Assembly (NCBI GenBank): GCA_034231615.1
Contig: CM067309.1
Coordinates: 37,413,750-37,477,749 of the forward strand
Reading direction: 5' to 3'
Origin: Meghimatium bilineatum
Taxonomy: Eukaryota > Mollusca > Gastropoda > Stylommatophora > Philomycidae
Length of the DNA: 64,000 nt
The position numbers and the translations under genes were made by a program. The first letter of the stretch is position 1; the number at the start of each line of letters is the position of its first letter. This document shows, piece after piece, positions 1-12,900 of this stretch. The notes below the pieces were generated by a model. It was not told where the DNA came from. It worked only from the letters and a program-made list of their open reading frames with translations, and did no database searches.

Positions 1-180
1 TATTTCAACCAACTCAGGCTTACAATGTCCATCACTTTCTAGTGCTTGAAGAGCAGGCATAGAATCTGTAAAAATCACAATGTTTTGAACTTTTGACGGT
101 GAGGCATCAAATAGGTCTTCAGGTGGTACAAGGCAACTTCTAACGCTGATATTTCAATTTCTTGTCAATAAAACTAAGAT
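1..180 (-). mobile_element. LINE RNase H fragment
   Basis: The reverse complement reads EISALEVAL and then, after a frameshift, NIVIFTDSMPALQALESDG, the typical RNase H core of I/Jockey-type LINE polyproteins. It is broken and non-functional, and truncated by the window edge. Confidence 0.7.
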
Positions 181-351
181 CTAAGGAGATGTCCTTTTTG
201 TGTAGCTTTTGCTCAGGCACCCACGGGGGATGGGGTTTTTAAGGGACAGTTAGTCAGGGTTCAAAGGTATCGTGAAAGATATTTCCATTGCTCCAAACAG
301 CTACTCAAAAGTGTAGACAAAGGGTGAGGCATTGTTGCATAGTACAAATAT

Positions 352-668
352 TAATTTATGTGTGTAAAACACATTGGATAACTCTCTTAAAGATTGACTT
401 ATGTGTGTAAAACACATCAGATAGCTCTGTTAAAGATTGACTTATGTGTGTAAAACACATCAGATAGCTCTGTTAAAGATTGACTTATGTGTGTAAAACA
501 CATTGGATAGCTCTGTTAAAGATTGACTTATGTGTGTAAAACACATTGGATAGCTCTCTTAAAGATTGTCTTATGTGTGTAAAACACATCGGATAATTCT
601 CTTAAAGATTGATTTATATGTGTAAAACACATCAGATAGCTCTTAAAGATTGACTTATGTGTGTAAAA
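352..668. repeat. 43-bp minisatellite, about 7-8 copies
   Basis: The unit contains ACTTATGTGTGTAAAACACA and ends in TTAAAGATTG. It lies in the intron about 100 bp before the first exon of the window. Confidence 0.95.
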
Positions 669-765
669 CCGATATATTAACTTTTCCCCCGTAAAGACCT
701 CTCTTATCCATTATTACAAGTTCCCTGATGACAACTGATAGTGATGATGCACCTTGATTTTCTAG

Positions 766-962
766 GTATTACAGAAGCTGTGAGTGACACTCCTGTTGGC
801 ACGAAGTGCTGTGCTTGGATGACTGTTGAGCTTGAGGGCAATGCGAAGACCACTATTTACTGGCAGATTTGCCCAGCACATGATCCGAGTGAACCAACCA
901 TCAAGAAGATAGATGTCATCTTTGCTGCCCAGATGGCAAAAGCTAATGACTTCTATCAGAAG
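766..962 (+). CDS. GH63 glucosidase exon 1 of window
   Basis: The acceptor TTTTCTAG ends at 765; another AG at 773-774 is in the same phase, so a 9-nt alternative is possible. The donor is AAG|GTTAGT. The exon begins with 2 nt of a split codon and ends in phase 0. It encodes GTKCCAWMTVELEG...VIFAAQMAKANDFYQK, the end of the N-terminal beta-sandwich and linker. It aligns to the family segment ending '..FDAVFAARRAEADEFY'. Confidence 0.85.
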
Positions 963-3900
963 GTTAGTCATTTCTGTTTTATAACTCTCGAATGTTGGTG
1001 CATTTTCTAAGTCTTGATTCTTGATTATAAACCAGCATCATGGCACACGGGGCATTACCATAAGTGTTTTGCTCTCCGTTCCAGCAGCTATCCAAGAGTA
1101 TACAGACTGAAACTCCCAGCTAGATGTTGATTATGTGATCTTTCCAGATGTTGATTATGTGATCTTCGTAACTTTCTAGACACACTTTCTCCCCCTCACC
1201 CCTGGTTATCCCCATATTTTTCTTTGTCTATATTCACATTATGATCTTCAGCATCATCTTGTGCCTTCTGTAGTCTGCCTTCTGTAAATCAATGACCGCC
1301 CTTATTAGGTCGGCTCTATCTCTCTTCAATACTTTGCCCTCAATCATAGCATTGCCTGCCAATGAGTCTGCTCTTTCGTTACCTCTGACCCCCTCATGAC
1401 CAGGGCAGTATATCTATGTAATACTTTGGACAACCAAGTTGTTCGGTAACATGATCCAATCCTTTCTTAACATGCACCTTTCAAACTTTTTCCAAGAATT
1501 TTTTTTTTCAAAAACAACTTGTGATAATCACATTCTCTGTCTATTTCTGTTTGAAAATATTTATATTACATTATAATGTAAATATATTTAGAATTACTAT
1601 TTCTTGTTTCCGTAAAAAATGTGGGGGGGAAAACCATCAAAAAATAATTTTGTCCAGACTCTAAAATAAATACATGCTGAATCAGTTAATCTTGGTATGC
1701 ATCAATTCTAAGGCTCCATGGGGAAGTAGTTTATACATAAGAAAGTAATTTATTTTGCAAGGAACAGTTGAGGGTGAAGAAGAAGAAGCAGCCAAAGAAA
1801 ATCCTGAATTGATAACATCAAGAAATGGCAAACAGTTTGATTTTACTGCACAGACTGTTATACAACATGAAATCAGGATGCCAAAAGGATCTGAATAACA
1901 GATAAAGGCCATAGTAACACAGATAACTAGGCAATATGACAAATATGGGTAAAGAAAAAAATCTTACTTATAAATGCAGTAATAACATCTAATAAAATAT
2001 GTAGACAGGGACAAATTCAACGTTTTGGTCTTAGTGACCTTCATCAAGAAATAAAAACGGGATAAAAATAAAATGCAAAATTAAATATATATTTTAAAAT
2101 ATTTTGTCATTTTTCTGAAGAAAATATGTTGACTCAAGCTGCGAGGCAAATATTTGTCACCCTGAACAGACACGATTCAAATCTAATCTGCTATCACATC
2201 ACAAAGGAAACAAGAGCTTCATGACTCACTACAAATAATCGAAACAAATAAACCAATCATATTGGTCAAATTATGAAGATATACAATTGTGATAAAAATA
2301 TTGAAGGTCTATATTTTTTTTTCTTACGGTGATTATATTTTTCTCAGCTGTCTATTCTGTATATGTTTTTTTCTAGAATATTCCACAAGGTTGCTCCAAA
2401 GAAGAATCGAACATTTGTAGACAAGCTCTTGCAGGTTTATTATGGTCAAAGCAACTCTACATCTATAATATGGACATCAAGAATAAAGGTGAGTAATGCG
2501 TCTTGAATTTCGAATGTATTTCTTCGGAAATATTTCTTCATTGTTCTATTATGTCTATCATTTTATTAATCCTTTGACTAGATCTGGTTTTCTATGTTAA
2601 AATCAAATTCCGCTCATGTGTTACCAGTGCTCAAATGGGAAGCAGATAATATCAACAATGTATGTTGTAAGAGGCAACTAAGGAGATTTTGGTATGGAGT
2701 TGGCTGCATTATCCCATAAAGATTCAAACTGACCCAGAAGCCATGTTGAGGTCTGATGTGGCAGATATCACAACTAAGCTGTAAACCATGATGCAACACA
2801 TTCCGTTCTCCGGACTACATCCTGCTAATTTGCAGGGAGTTTGAAACACAATACATTCCATTCTCCTGACTACATCCTGCTAATCTGCAGGAGTTTGAGA
2901 CACAACACATTCCATTCTCTGGACTTTTTCTTTTTTTCATTACTGCATGTTTTCCTGTTAAGGAGTGCAGGGAGGCTGTTACAGCTGTGGAAATAAAGGC
3001 CGCTTTGCCAAAGCTGTCGCCGCGACGTGCACAGGAAGAATTTTTGTATTGCACCTCCGAAAGATAAAAATCCTTGTCCCAACCGCGGATTGAACCCGAG
3101 TCCTCAGGAATCCCATGCTGGCGTTCTAGCCGTACGGCCACGCGCTTCACTTCTTGTGGACTACATCCTTCTAATTTGTAGGGAGTTTGAGATTGAATGC
3201 AGAAGAAGAATCAAATGCTAATGTTATTTGAGTAAAACCTAATTTAAGAAAATATTGTTATGTACTTTTGGTAGAAGATAATTATGTATACTTATACACC
3301 AAATCCTCCATTTTTTACTTCTTTCTACGCTGATCCGTCTGATCCATAGATCACTTGGGTAAGCATCATAGAGGAAGCTGAAAGCTGGCTACACTTTTCT
3401 ATAGATTATTTTGCGGCTCACCTCCATACACACCTGTTACTGTTGTTTGGATGGTCACTGGTATGTATGTCTATTTTTCCCATGGGGTGTTTACTGGTTC
3501 AGATATCAGTGATACTACCTTTGGAAGATTCAATAACTGTTTTTGTAATGCTTGGCCTAGTGTATAAAGCTACTAGTTTTAAACCATCCTTGTGACAAAT
3601 TCTGAAATTGTTCTTTCGTTGGGTAGCTGTGACGGGAAAAGAACTTTCCCCATGGAGAGAAAGTGGTGATCTTCTTCTTCTTCAGCGTTCGCTATCAAAT
3701 AACCACAATGAATATTTCGTTTGATTTCCGCTGGGGAGCGTGAAGTACGTTGTGCTGCAAGTTCCACAATAGAACTGTGATTATTTGCACCCCGGTTGGC
3801 CATTTGTGGTCAGGACATCCGAGGTCCAGCACATCCGTTTTCGTCATACCTTTATTTTGGGTTTGGTCACTAAGAAGTGGTGATCATGTTTGAGATTTCT

Positions 3901-6900
3901 TGAATGTGACAGGCTTTTATCTTTCCTCAGAGCTGCTGAAAATGTATGATGAGTCATACTTTAAGACTCCGTTTGGAAAGAAGAAACTTGGATGGAACCA
4001 TTTAACTTGTCATGACATCTTGATTATGCCTGATAAATGGGAGTTTCCTTGGGTAAGACCACATCTTTTTACCAAATTTTGAATGAGTGGAACTCGTTGA
4101 CTGTAAGATCAGAATCTGTTTGTCATAGTTTCAATGGGGAGATGGCTTGCTAACATTAAGATTAAAATCAGTTTGTCATAGTTTCAATGGTGGGAGATGG
4201 CTTGCCAACATTAAGATTAAAATCAATGGGAGATGGCTTGCCAACATTAAGATTAAAATCAATGGGAGATGGCTTGCCAATATTAAGATGAAAATCAATG
4301 GGAGATGGCTTGCCAGCATTAATATTAAAATCATTTTGTCATAGTTTCAATGGTGGGAGATGGCTTGCCAACATTAAGATTAAAATCAGTTTGTCAGTGG
4401 GTGATAGATTGCTGAAAGTAGGAGATTTCTTTCTTCTTTTTCTTCCTCGCTATCAAACTCCTGCAGATGAAAAGGATGTAGCCAGGAGAATGTAATGTGT
4501 TTTGTGTCATGGTTTACAGCTTGGCTGCGATATCTACACATTTTTGCATGAGACATTTAACTTCAGCATGGTTTCTGTGATCGTTGACCCTGTATGCGAT
4601 GGGACAGCCAATTCCACACCATAACCTCCTTAGTTTCCTCTTACAACATGCACAGAAAGTAAACATTGTTGCTGTTCTTTGCTCCCCTTTTGGACCTCGG
4701 TGCACCAGGGATAACAGTAGAATTTGAAAACATTTTTCCAGAGTATAAGTGAGTAGAGATTGCTAATAGTAAAACTATTCTTTTATATTTACATGTAGGT
4801 CCTAGGTCCTTGTAGTACTGATGCGTAATGATACATACGAGTGTTAATTAAATGTTTTTGGTGCTCAAGGAATTTACATAATTTGTGTGGTGTGTGTTGT
4901 TGTCATATTTGTGGTGGCTTCAGAGTAAACACGTTGAAAATCATGACTAAAAATACACCTTTTCTTAGGGATTTCGGATTAGCCGAATTAGAAAACTTGT
5001 TGACTCACATTACAAGACAAATAGATGCTAGCTGAATGGACCTGGTTCAAATTCCATCTGCTGCCTTCTAATATTTTCATAATATTACAGTGCTTCTGTT
5101 TAAACTTTCCACAGTTTGCAGCTTGGGATCTGGCATTTCACAGTGTCCAGTATGCCAGGATTGATATGCCTTTAGCCAAGGAGCAAATCTTACTGCTCAT
5201 GTCCGACAGATATATGCATCCTAATGGTCAGGTGTGTGTGTGTATATATATATATATATATTGTCATTTTATGTGAAACAGTTCATTATATATTCAAATT
5301 AATAACATTTATGGGTCCTTCTCCACTCTGACGACAGCGAGATGTCATTTTTGGGAACGTCCTGTAATGTAGGTCAGAATATAATGTAAAAAAAACCATT
5401 TGTCTAGTGGGTGTGTTACTTGGAATATTGACTTGATTCGTTGTTTAAGTAGGTGTGCATAGTTGTTGGTGTTTAAACACAAATGTCAAAAGTTAAGTAT
5501 ATGCTAAGTATATGCTAAGTATATGTTAAGTATATGTTAAGTATATGTTAAGTATATGTTAAGTATATGTTAAGTATATGTTAAGTATATGTTAAGTATA
5601 TGTTAAGTATATGTTAAGTATATGTTAAGTATATGTTAAGTATATGTTAAGTATATGTTAAGTATATGCTAAGTATAGTTGTTAAGTTCAGTTGTTACGT
5701 TTTAGTTGTATAGTTAAGTAATGTTAACTATATCGTTGTTGGTTTTTAAGTATAGTTGTTGGTGTTCTTCTTCATTCGTTCTCAAACTCCTGCAGATTAG
5801 CAGGAAGTAGTCAGGAGAACGGAAATCGTTGTGCCATGGTTTACAACATTGCTGCGATATCTGCGCCTTTCGTCCTGACACATCCGACTTCAGCATGGCT
5901 TTGGGTCACTGACTCTATATGGGATGGGACAGCCAACTCCATCCCATAACCTCCTTAGTCGCCTTTTACGACATGTGTGGAAGGTAAACAGTGTTGCTAT
6001 TCTTTGCTCCCCTTTTGGGCCCGGCAACACATGTGCGTTTGTTGGTGTTAAATCACAAATGTCAATTGTAGTAGGTAAAGTTAAGTATATGTTAAGTATA
6101 GTTGTTAAGTTCAGTTAAGTTTTAGTTGTTAAGTATAGTTAAGTAATGTTAAGTATAGTTGTTTAGTTAAGTAATGTTTAGTATAGTTGTTGGTGTTAAA
6201 TCACAAATGTCAAATGTAGTAGGTATTTAGGTTAAGGAATCTCTTCAAGGGTGAGGGTTCTTTTTGGGTATGTTTTTGGATAGATTTATTAGTGGTTAAT
6301 ACTAGATTTCACGAGATCCAACGATGACACAAAAATTCTAAATGTTACATTATTAAAAGTCAACAATTTTACATATTTAGGCACCAATCCAGCACTGGAT
6401 GGAGACACATCAAAAGAAATTTTACACTGTATTGCCCTGGCAATGAGTGCTTTCAATAAACTACGTAACATCTGGACGTCAAACACACTAAGAAACACCA
6501 CAAAATTCAGGTTGTTTAACTGCAACATTATCCCAATTCTATCATATTGTTGCGAAAGTTGGAAAGCCACAAAAGCCACAGATAAGAGACTAAACATCTT
6601 TGAAAACAAATGCCTACGTACCATTCTGAACGTTAAGTGGAGTGACTTTAAATCTAACACTACTATAAGAGAGGAAAGCAAGCAAACCTATATATCTTCC
6701 TTCATTAGACAAAGGCATTGAACTTACACCGGCCATGTTCTCAGAATGAACAGCCTAAGAATTCCCCATCAGACACTATATTGGGTGCCACCTGGAGTAA
6801 GAAGAAGAGGGAGACCAGAGAATCTCTACGAAGAACCATTAATAGAGAAGGCATGTAAATGAACCTAAACAACACCCAAGAACAGAAGACCTGGCAACAC

Positions 6901-9900
6901 AAAGACAGAAATGGAAAGCTATGGTTTTTGCCCTATGCCCCATTATGGCCCTGGAGGAACATAACATAACAATACTAGGCTGTATTAGTTGTGGAATAAG
7001 GTGCCAACAGATCGAGGAGGTTGGAAGACGCTATAGATATCATCCTCTTGTAATGACATAGCTGTGCTATTGGTGATGCATGATGGTGTCTCTTGCAGGT
7101 ACCAGGTTGTGAGTTTGATCTAGGAGACCCCAATCCTCCAATCATTTGCTGGGCCGTGTGGAAACTGTACAAGCATGAAGGTGTTCGTGACCTAGCTTTC
7201 CTGAAGACTTGTTTTAATCGGCTAATCTTTTGCTTTCAGTGGTAAGAATATAGAAATGATATATTTGTTAATGGCAGTGGTGAGAAGATAGAATTAATAT
7301 ATTTGTTAATGGCAGTGGTGAGAAGATAGAATTAATATATTTGTTAATGGCAGTGGTGAGAAGATAGAAATGATATGATTTATTTGTTAATTTCAATGGC
7401 GAAAAGCTTTAATTGATAATTAACTTTTTGTTAGCAATAACTGGCCAGAGTATGGTTGCAATATCTAGCTACAGTGATGTTAGCAATATCTGGCTACAGT
7501 GTGATTAGCAATATCTAGCTACAGTGATGTTAGCAATATATGGCTACAGTCCCTTTAGCAATATCTGGCTTCAGCGTTATTAGCAATATATGGCTACACA
7601 GTCATTATCAATATATTACTACAGTGCCTTTATGAATATATGACTACAGAGCCATTAGCAATATATGGCTACAGTGTCATTAGCAATATATGGCTACTGT
7701 TCAGTTAGCAATATCTTGCTACAGTTCCGTTACCAATATCTGGGTACTGTGCCGTTTTCAATATATGGCCACGTTGTCGTTAGAAATATATGACTACAAT
7801 GCTGTTAGCCATACAGTGCAGTTAGAGATAACTGAAGATCAGATATTTTTGTAATGTCACATATTTTGTAAGCTTTTAATAATAAGTGTAGAAATCAACT
7901 AAAGCCATATTCAGCAAATAAGTGTATTTATTTTATATTTTTTGTCGCATTTAGGGGATCATAGAAAAAATAGAGAAACTAAAGAAAAAAAGAGGAAGAC
8001 CAAGAAAGACTCTTTGCAAAACAACCAAAGAAGATATGACTATGGGTTCTGCTGAAGACGGATTTTTCGGGCCATTAGCGCAATTAAAACGGCGACACAA
8101 CGCATTTCCATTCTCTGGACGACATCCTGCTGGAAATCTAGTTGGACCATGGTCCTGCTACAAGGGAGATCCAGCGGGAGTTTGAGAATGAACGCTGAAG
8201 AAGAAGAAGAAGAATGACTATGGGTCACATTAACATACAAGAATTACACACGCTAGAATCACATCCCTTGAACTGGAGAGCTTTAAGTTTCAGCACTATG
8301 CACTGTATTTTGTGCTAAAGGAACATAGATAGATAGACATGCAGGTATAGATATGTAGGTAAATAGATTGATGGATAGGCTGGCAGGTAGGTAGGTAAAT
8401 ATAGAGATAGATAGATGAGATCAGATTATATAGATAGATAGATTAGATATAGATCAGATTAGATAGATAGATTGCGAACAAGTTGTCTGAAAATCTGCAA
8501 ATTTGAAAAATTTCGTTAAAAATCTGTCCAACATGATATTCTCGTGATGTAAACACAAAACAGGAATCCTGAACTGAAATACGCAAAGGTTATGGTTTTA
8601 AATTAACCCAAGGCAAAATCAAAACAGAATATTGAACTTAACGATACGTCAAAATAGTGACTCATGCTCTACCAATAAAGGCGACTGTAGTTTCAAATGG
8701 CTAAAATAGAGTCCACAAACCTAAATACCTGCTAGAATTGACATTTGTGATTTCACACCAATGACCATGCACACCTACCTAATAACAAATAAAATCAACG
8801 CACCAAATAACACACCAAATAGCCTGATGGCTGTACACTATAGAAAATCCTATTTATATTATATTCTATGACCTACATTATAGAACTTTTCCAAAATAAT
8901 CTCATATTGTTTACTTCCGCTGTTTTCAGAGTAGGTAGAACCTATGTTTCTTTACAGTATTTCTTCATTGTTCGTTCTCAAACTCCTGTTGGTTAGCACA
9001 GCCGAAGACGGATGTGTCAGGCCATTGGTGCAAATAAAACGGCGACACAACCGCATTTCCATTCTCTGGACTACATCCTGCTGGAAATATAGTAGGACCA
9101 TTGTCCTGTTAGATCCAGTGGGAGTTTGAGAATGAACGCAGAAGAAGAAGTTGGTTAACAAGATATTATTTGGAGAATGGAATATATTGTGTAGTAGTTA
9201 ACAAATTAGGTTAATCGTTAAAATCAAATGTTACTAAACCATATGGCCAACAAAATAATGCAATGTAAAATCACTTGTATATGTATATTAATGTAACATC
9301 CAAGGTGGCACAAGAAGGACCCCAAGTCTTTGTTTATCTATGGTAATGGGTTCATGGGACTGGATAACATCAGCGTGTTTGACCGATCCAACCTACCTTC
9401 TGGCGTCACCTCTTTGAAACAGGTAAATATTGTATAAAGCTGCCTAAAACACCTTGTCTCTTCAATTTTGTTATTATTTTCACCTGTTTTCATTATCTTC
9501 TGATCTCAAAACATTATATACCTGTTTTCAACTTTTTTTTTTTTAACCCACTCAATCTCTGATAGCCTGCAAGCGTCCTGTATATATTCATTCCTGAATA
9601 AGCTGCTGACGTCTGCTTGACACAAGTAATTTAGGCTGATGTCCATTACTGGTTCCTTGCAAATAGACATGCTAAATTTAGCCCTGACATGATTACCGGT
9701 AATGATGGCTTCCAGTGTATTTTTCTGTATGTTTCTAACGGTTGCGGGTTATCGATAGGAGCTGTGGGTTATCAAATATGACCTTTAAATTTCATAAAAA
9801 TTTGGTAAGAATAGACCTACTTATAATTCAGATGAGGTTGATGGGCAATTTTTTTAATGGAATCTTAGAGAATGTGAATGAATCAGACGTTGAAGGGGAA

Positions 9901-12900
9901 TTAGTTCAGTATTTAGTAGTGAAAGTAACAACGATTGTCGTTCTGTAGTTTATTCTGAATGGTATGCGGGCCCGCCAAGCACACCATAGACCTAGTATTG
10001 ATTGAAAATAGTCAACACAGCTGATCTATGTCAATATTGATAAATTCCACTATGAATGAAGTGCTGCAAGAGCCTCATCCAGATTACTCTAATTATGACT
10101 AGGCCTATCTTTCACTATTTCTACGTGAGTCGATCTTCGAAGTAGACACAAAACAAACCAATGTGAATGCTGGTACAAAATTTTCGGGAAAACGAAATCC
10201 TTTTTGGAAACCTGTTTCACCAGATGTATAGGATTTTCATTCTGTGAACTAGACCTATATGTTTGGAGTAGTTAACAATTACAGAATGCTGTTGTCATGT
10301 TGTGTAAGGGAGACCACTGTGCAGCTTTCAACAAATTGACGCAAATAAATGAGGGAGACATAAAGAGCGCTCATTTTATTCCTCTTGCAAGTTAAATGAC
10401 AAGTAAACTTGTCTTACATGACATTCACAATGACATGTTCACAGATCAGTACCTCTTCCATTTATCTGTTAATTGGACTTTAAAATTGATTGCAAATTGT
10501 ATTTTATATTAATTTTCTTGCACAATCACCTCTGATTTGTATGGAGTTATTCCCCTTGTAATTAAGCCCAGAGTTTTTCCTGAACAGCTGGGATTGAAAG
10601 ACAGCAAGGTATATTTCGTTAAATTTTGTTCCAAAAACATGATCCACTGTTTTCATTATTAGTTAGTTAATTTGTTCTTTTCGTGTCACAGGCATCATTT
10701 ATTATCTACCTCAAAATATTTTGACATCACTTGACATGTTTTTTCCCTGCATATAGCGCTAACAACAATTAAAACATATATTGTGTCTACCTTGTCTCCT
10801 TAAACATTCTTCAAACATTTATTATGATCTTTTCCTTATTATTTTACACTCACCATCCATCTGTTTTCCTTGTGTTTTGTCCACTCCAAACATTGCTAAC
10901 CTGTTTCCTTATGTTTATTTTCGGCTCACCACATTGTCCATTCATTTTCCTGAACCTTAAGGACCTCAGATTACATTACGAAATTTTCCCCCCGGGCCCG
11001 GATTTTTTTTCCGACAGTGTGCATTATTTTTTATGAGTGTTTGGTAAATGCGATACATTTTTTGTTTGTAAGGATATCAAAATAATTTTTGCACATGTAA
11101 ATACAGGAGTGATTAATGAATATAATCATGTTTTTGTTGTTCTTGTATGTGTGATATGACAGTTGTGAGCAAGTTGTGAAGTTGAAAATTGGGGGGATAT
11201 CTCAAAACTATAATTAAAATAATTGCAAAAATAATTTCTTGGCACATATATACTTGAACAATGTTTGGCAACACTGATAAAATCCTCCTAAATACCTATT
11301 CCTGTTTTATATAAGCTGTTTCATATTCAAAGTAATATAATATGGACTGAACAAACGAATAAAACATGAAGAAATCACATACAGTGTCCATCCGTTCAAC
11401 ACTGTTGTTGTTCGTCCATCACAAGTGATGATGACCATTTTTTACATCCACTTTTGAAAATTCAATTTTAGTTATGTCCTTGATTATGAGTTCGTAGATG
11501 GCTAATGAGCCCTATTCGAGCTGTAAATGTCCTGGACAGTTCGGACATGGAATGACGACTGTAGACGGATCTTGGTCTATCCGTGACTTTCTAGCTGCTC
11601 TCCGCTGTTGAGCTGCTGCATTTCTCTTCTTTTCACAAGATGATGTGCTCTTTCTTATTTTAGAACGCCATGTAGATCTATTTTGTGTAAGTTCTTCCCA
11701 TGTATCGTGGTCTATTTCAAAGGCTTAGCTTTTCCCTTCGGGTGAATTTTTGTGGATATGAAAATGACTTGCACTGGGGATTTTGATTAAAGTGAGGAAG
11801 AGTTGTGCAAAGCGTCGACCTCACTCTCTTGTCTGACCTCATTTGAAACCAGTGGCAAAACGAATCGAGACGACTGGAAGTGAAGTACGATGCAGTGGAT
11901 GACCATGGTTTTCTACGTGTCTCACTATGCCCGATGTGGTCCACACCGTGTTGCTGGCGTTCGCCTACATTACCCGGTGGGCCGATAACCGTTCAACACT
12001 AAGCCTAGGCCAACATACAATGTAATTATTTTCCATGCCAACACGTGGCACCCCTGATGCATATTGTGCTTGTGTTATTAAATGAATAAATAAACATTCT
12101 AATAATACAACAACACACAAAAACAACAACTAAAACGTGTAGATATTACTTTCCATGATGATAACTTACCATGCTTACCGTACTTACCACCTCTGTACTA
12201 CATTTGATAGTAAAATATGGCGTCGAAAATCAACAAACGCCGTTCCAGAAATTATCTTACAAAATCAGCCAGCATTCTCCTTCTTACAATCGTAATGTGT
12301 AAAGGAATTTGACCTTTAGACTATTACATATTCCTAGCTTCGTATGGCAGAAATTCTACGTCATGTGAGCTCAACTTCGTGTGATTCTGTCGTGAAGAAT
12401 CGGGGCATAGTAACGGAGGTGACTGTAGACGCCGATTGGCCCTGGTAACGTAATGATGTCGGCATCTACAGATGCCTATGGGGTCCTTAAGATTAATTTT
12501 TACCCATTCTAACATTATCTACCTGTTTTCCAAATTCTTTCCTGCTCACAACATTATTTTCCAGAAATTTTTTTTCCATTCACAACATTGTATACCATTT
12601 TCATTATTTTTGTTCCCACTCACAACATTGTCCGCCTGTTTCTCTTTATTTCCCCCCACACTCAAACATTGTTCACTTGTTTTTTTACTCCCCCCCCCAA
12701 CACAACATTGTACACCAGGTTTTTTTAAGTGTCCCCCCCCCCCCTCACTGAAAAGTTGACTGAACTGTTTTGCCATACACAGGCTGACTGCACAGGATGG
12801 ATGGGATTGTTTGCCCTGAACATGCTTCAGATATCTATTGAATTATGTCAGTTTGACAGCAGCTATACAGACATGGCTGTTAAATTCCTCAAGCATTTCC

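Larger units (their letters stand above)
5320..6250 (+). repeat. Dispersed repeat D, copy 1 (interrupted)
   Basis: Segments around 5330-5490 and 6030-6240 (TAATGTAGGTCA, GTTGGTGTTAAATCACAAAT) match the reverse complement of 8640-8935. An 11-bp array and a family B SINE interrupt it. Confidence 0.6.

Noticed and set aside
2814-3150. 111-codon minus-strand frame as a gene
   Set aside because: It spans SINE tails and the tRNA-SINE; composition is explained by those.
6289-6681. 130-codon minus-strand frame
   Set aside because: It is the antisense of the LINE RT fragment on the plus strand.
11717-11944. Independent 75-codon gene on the minus strand
   Set aside because: It is the 5' UTR-like part of the internally deleted LINE; similar sequence recurs at 35587.
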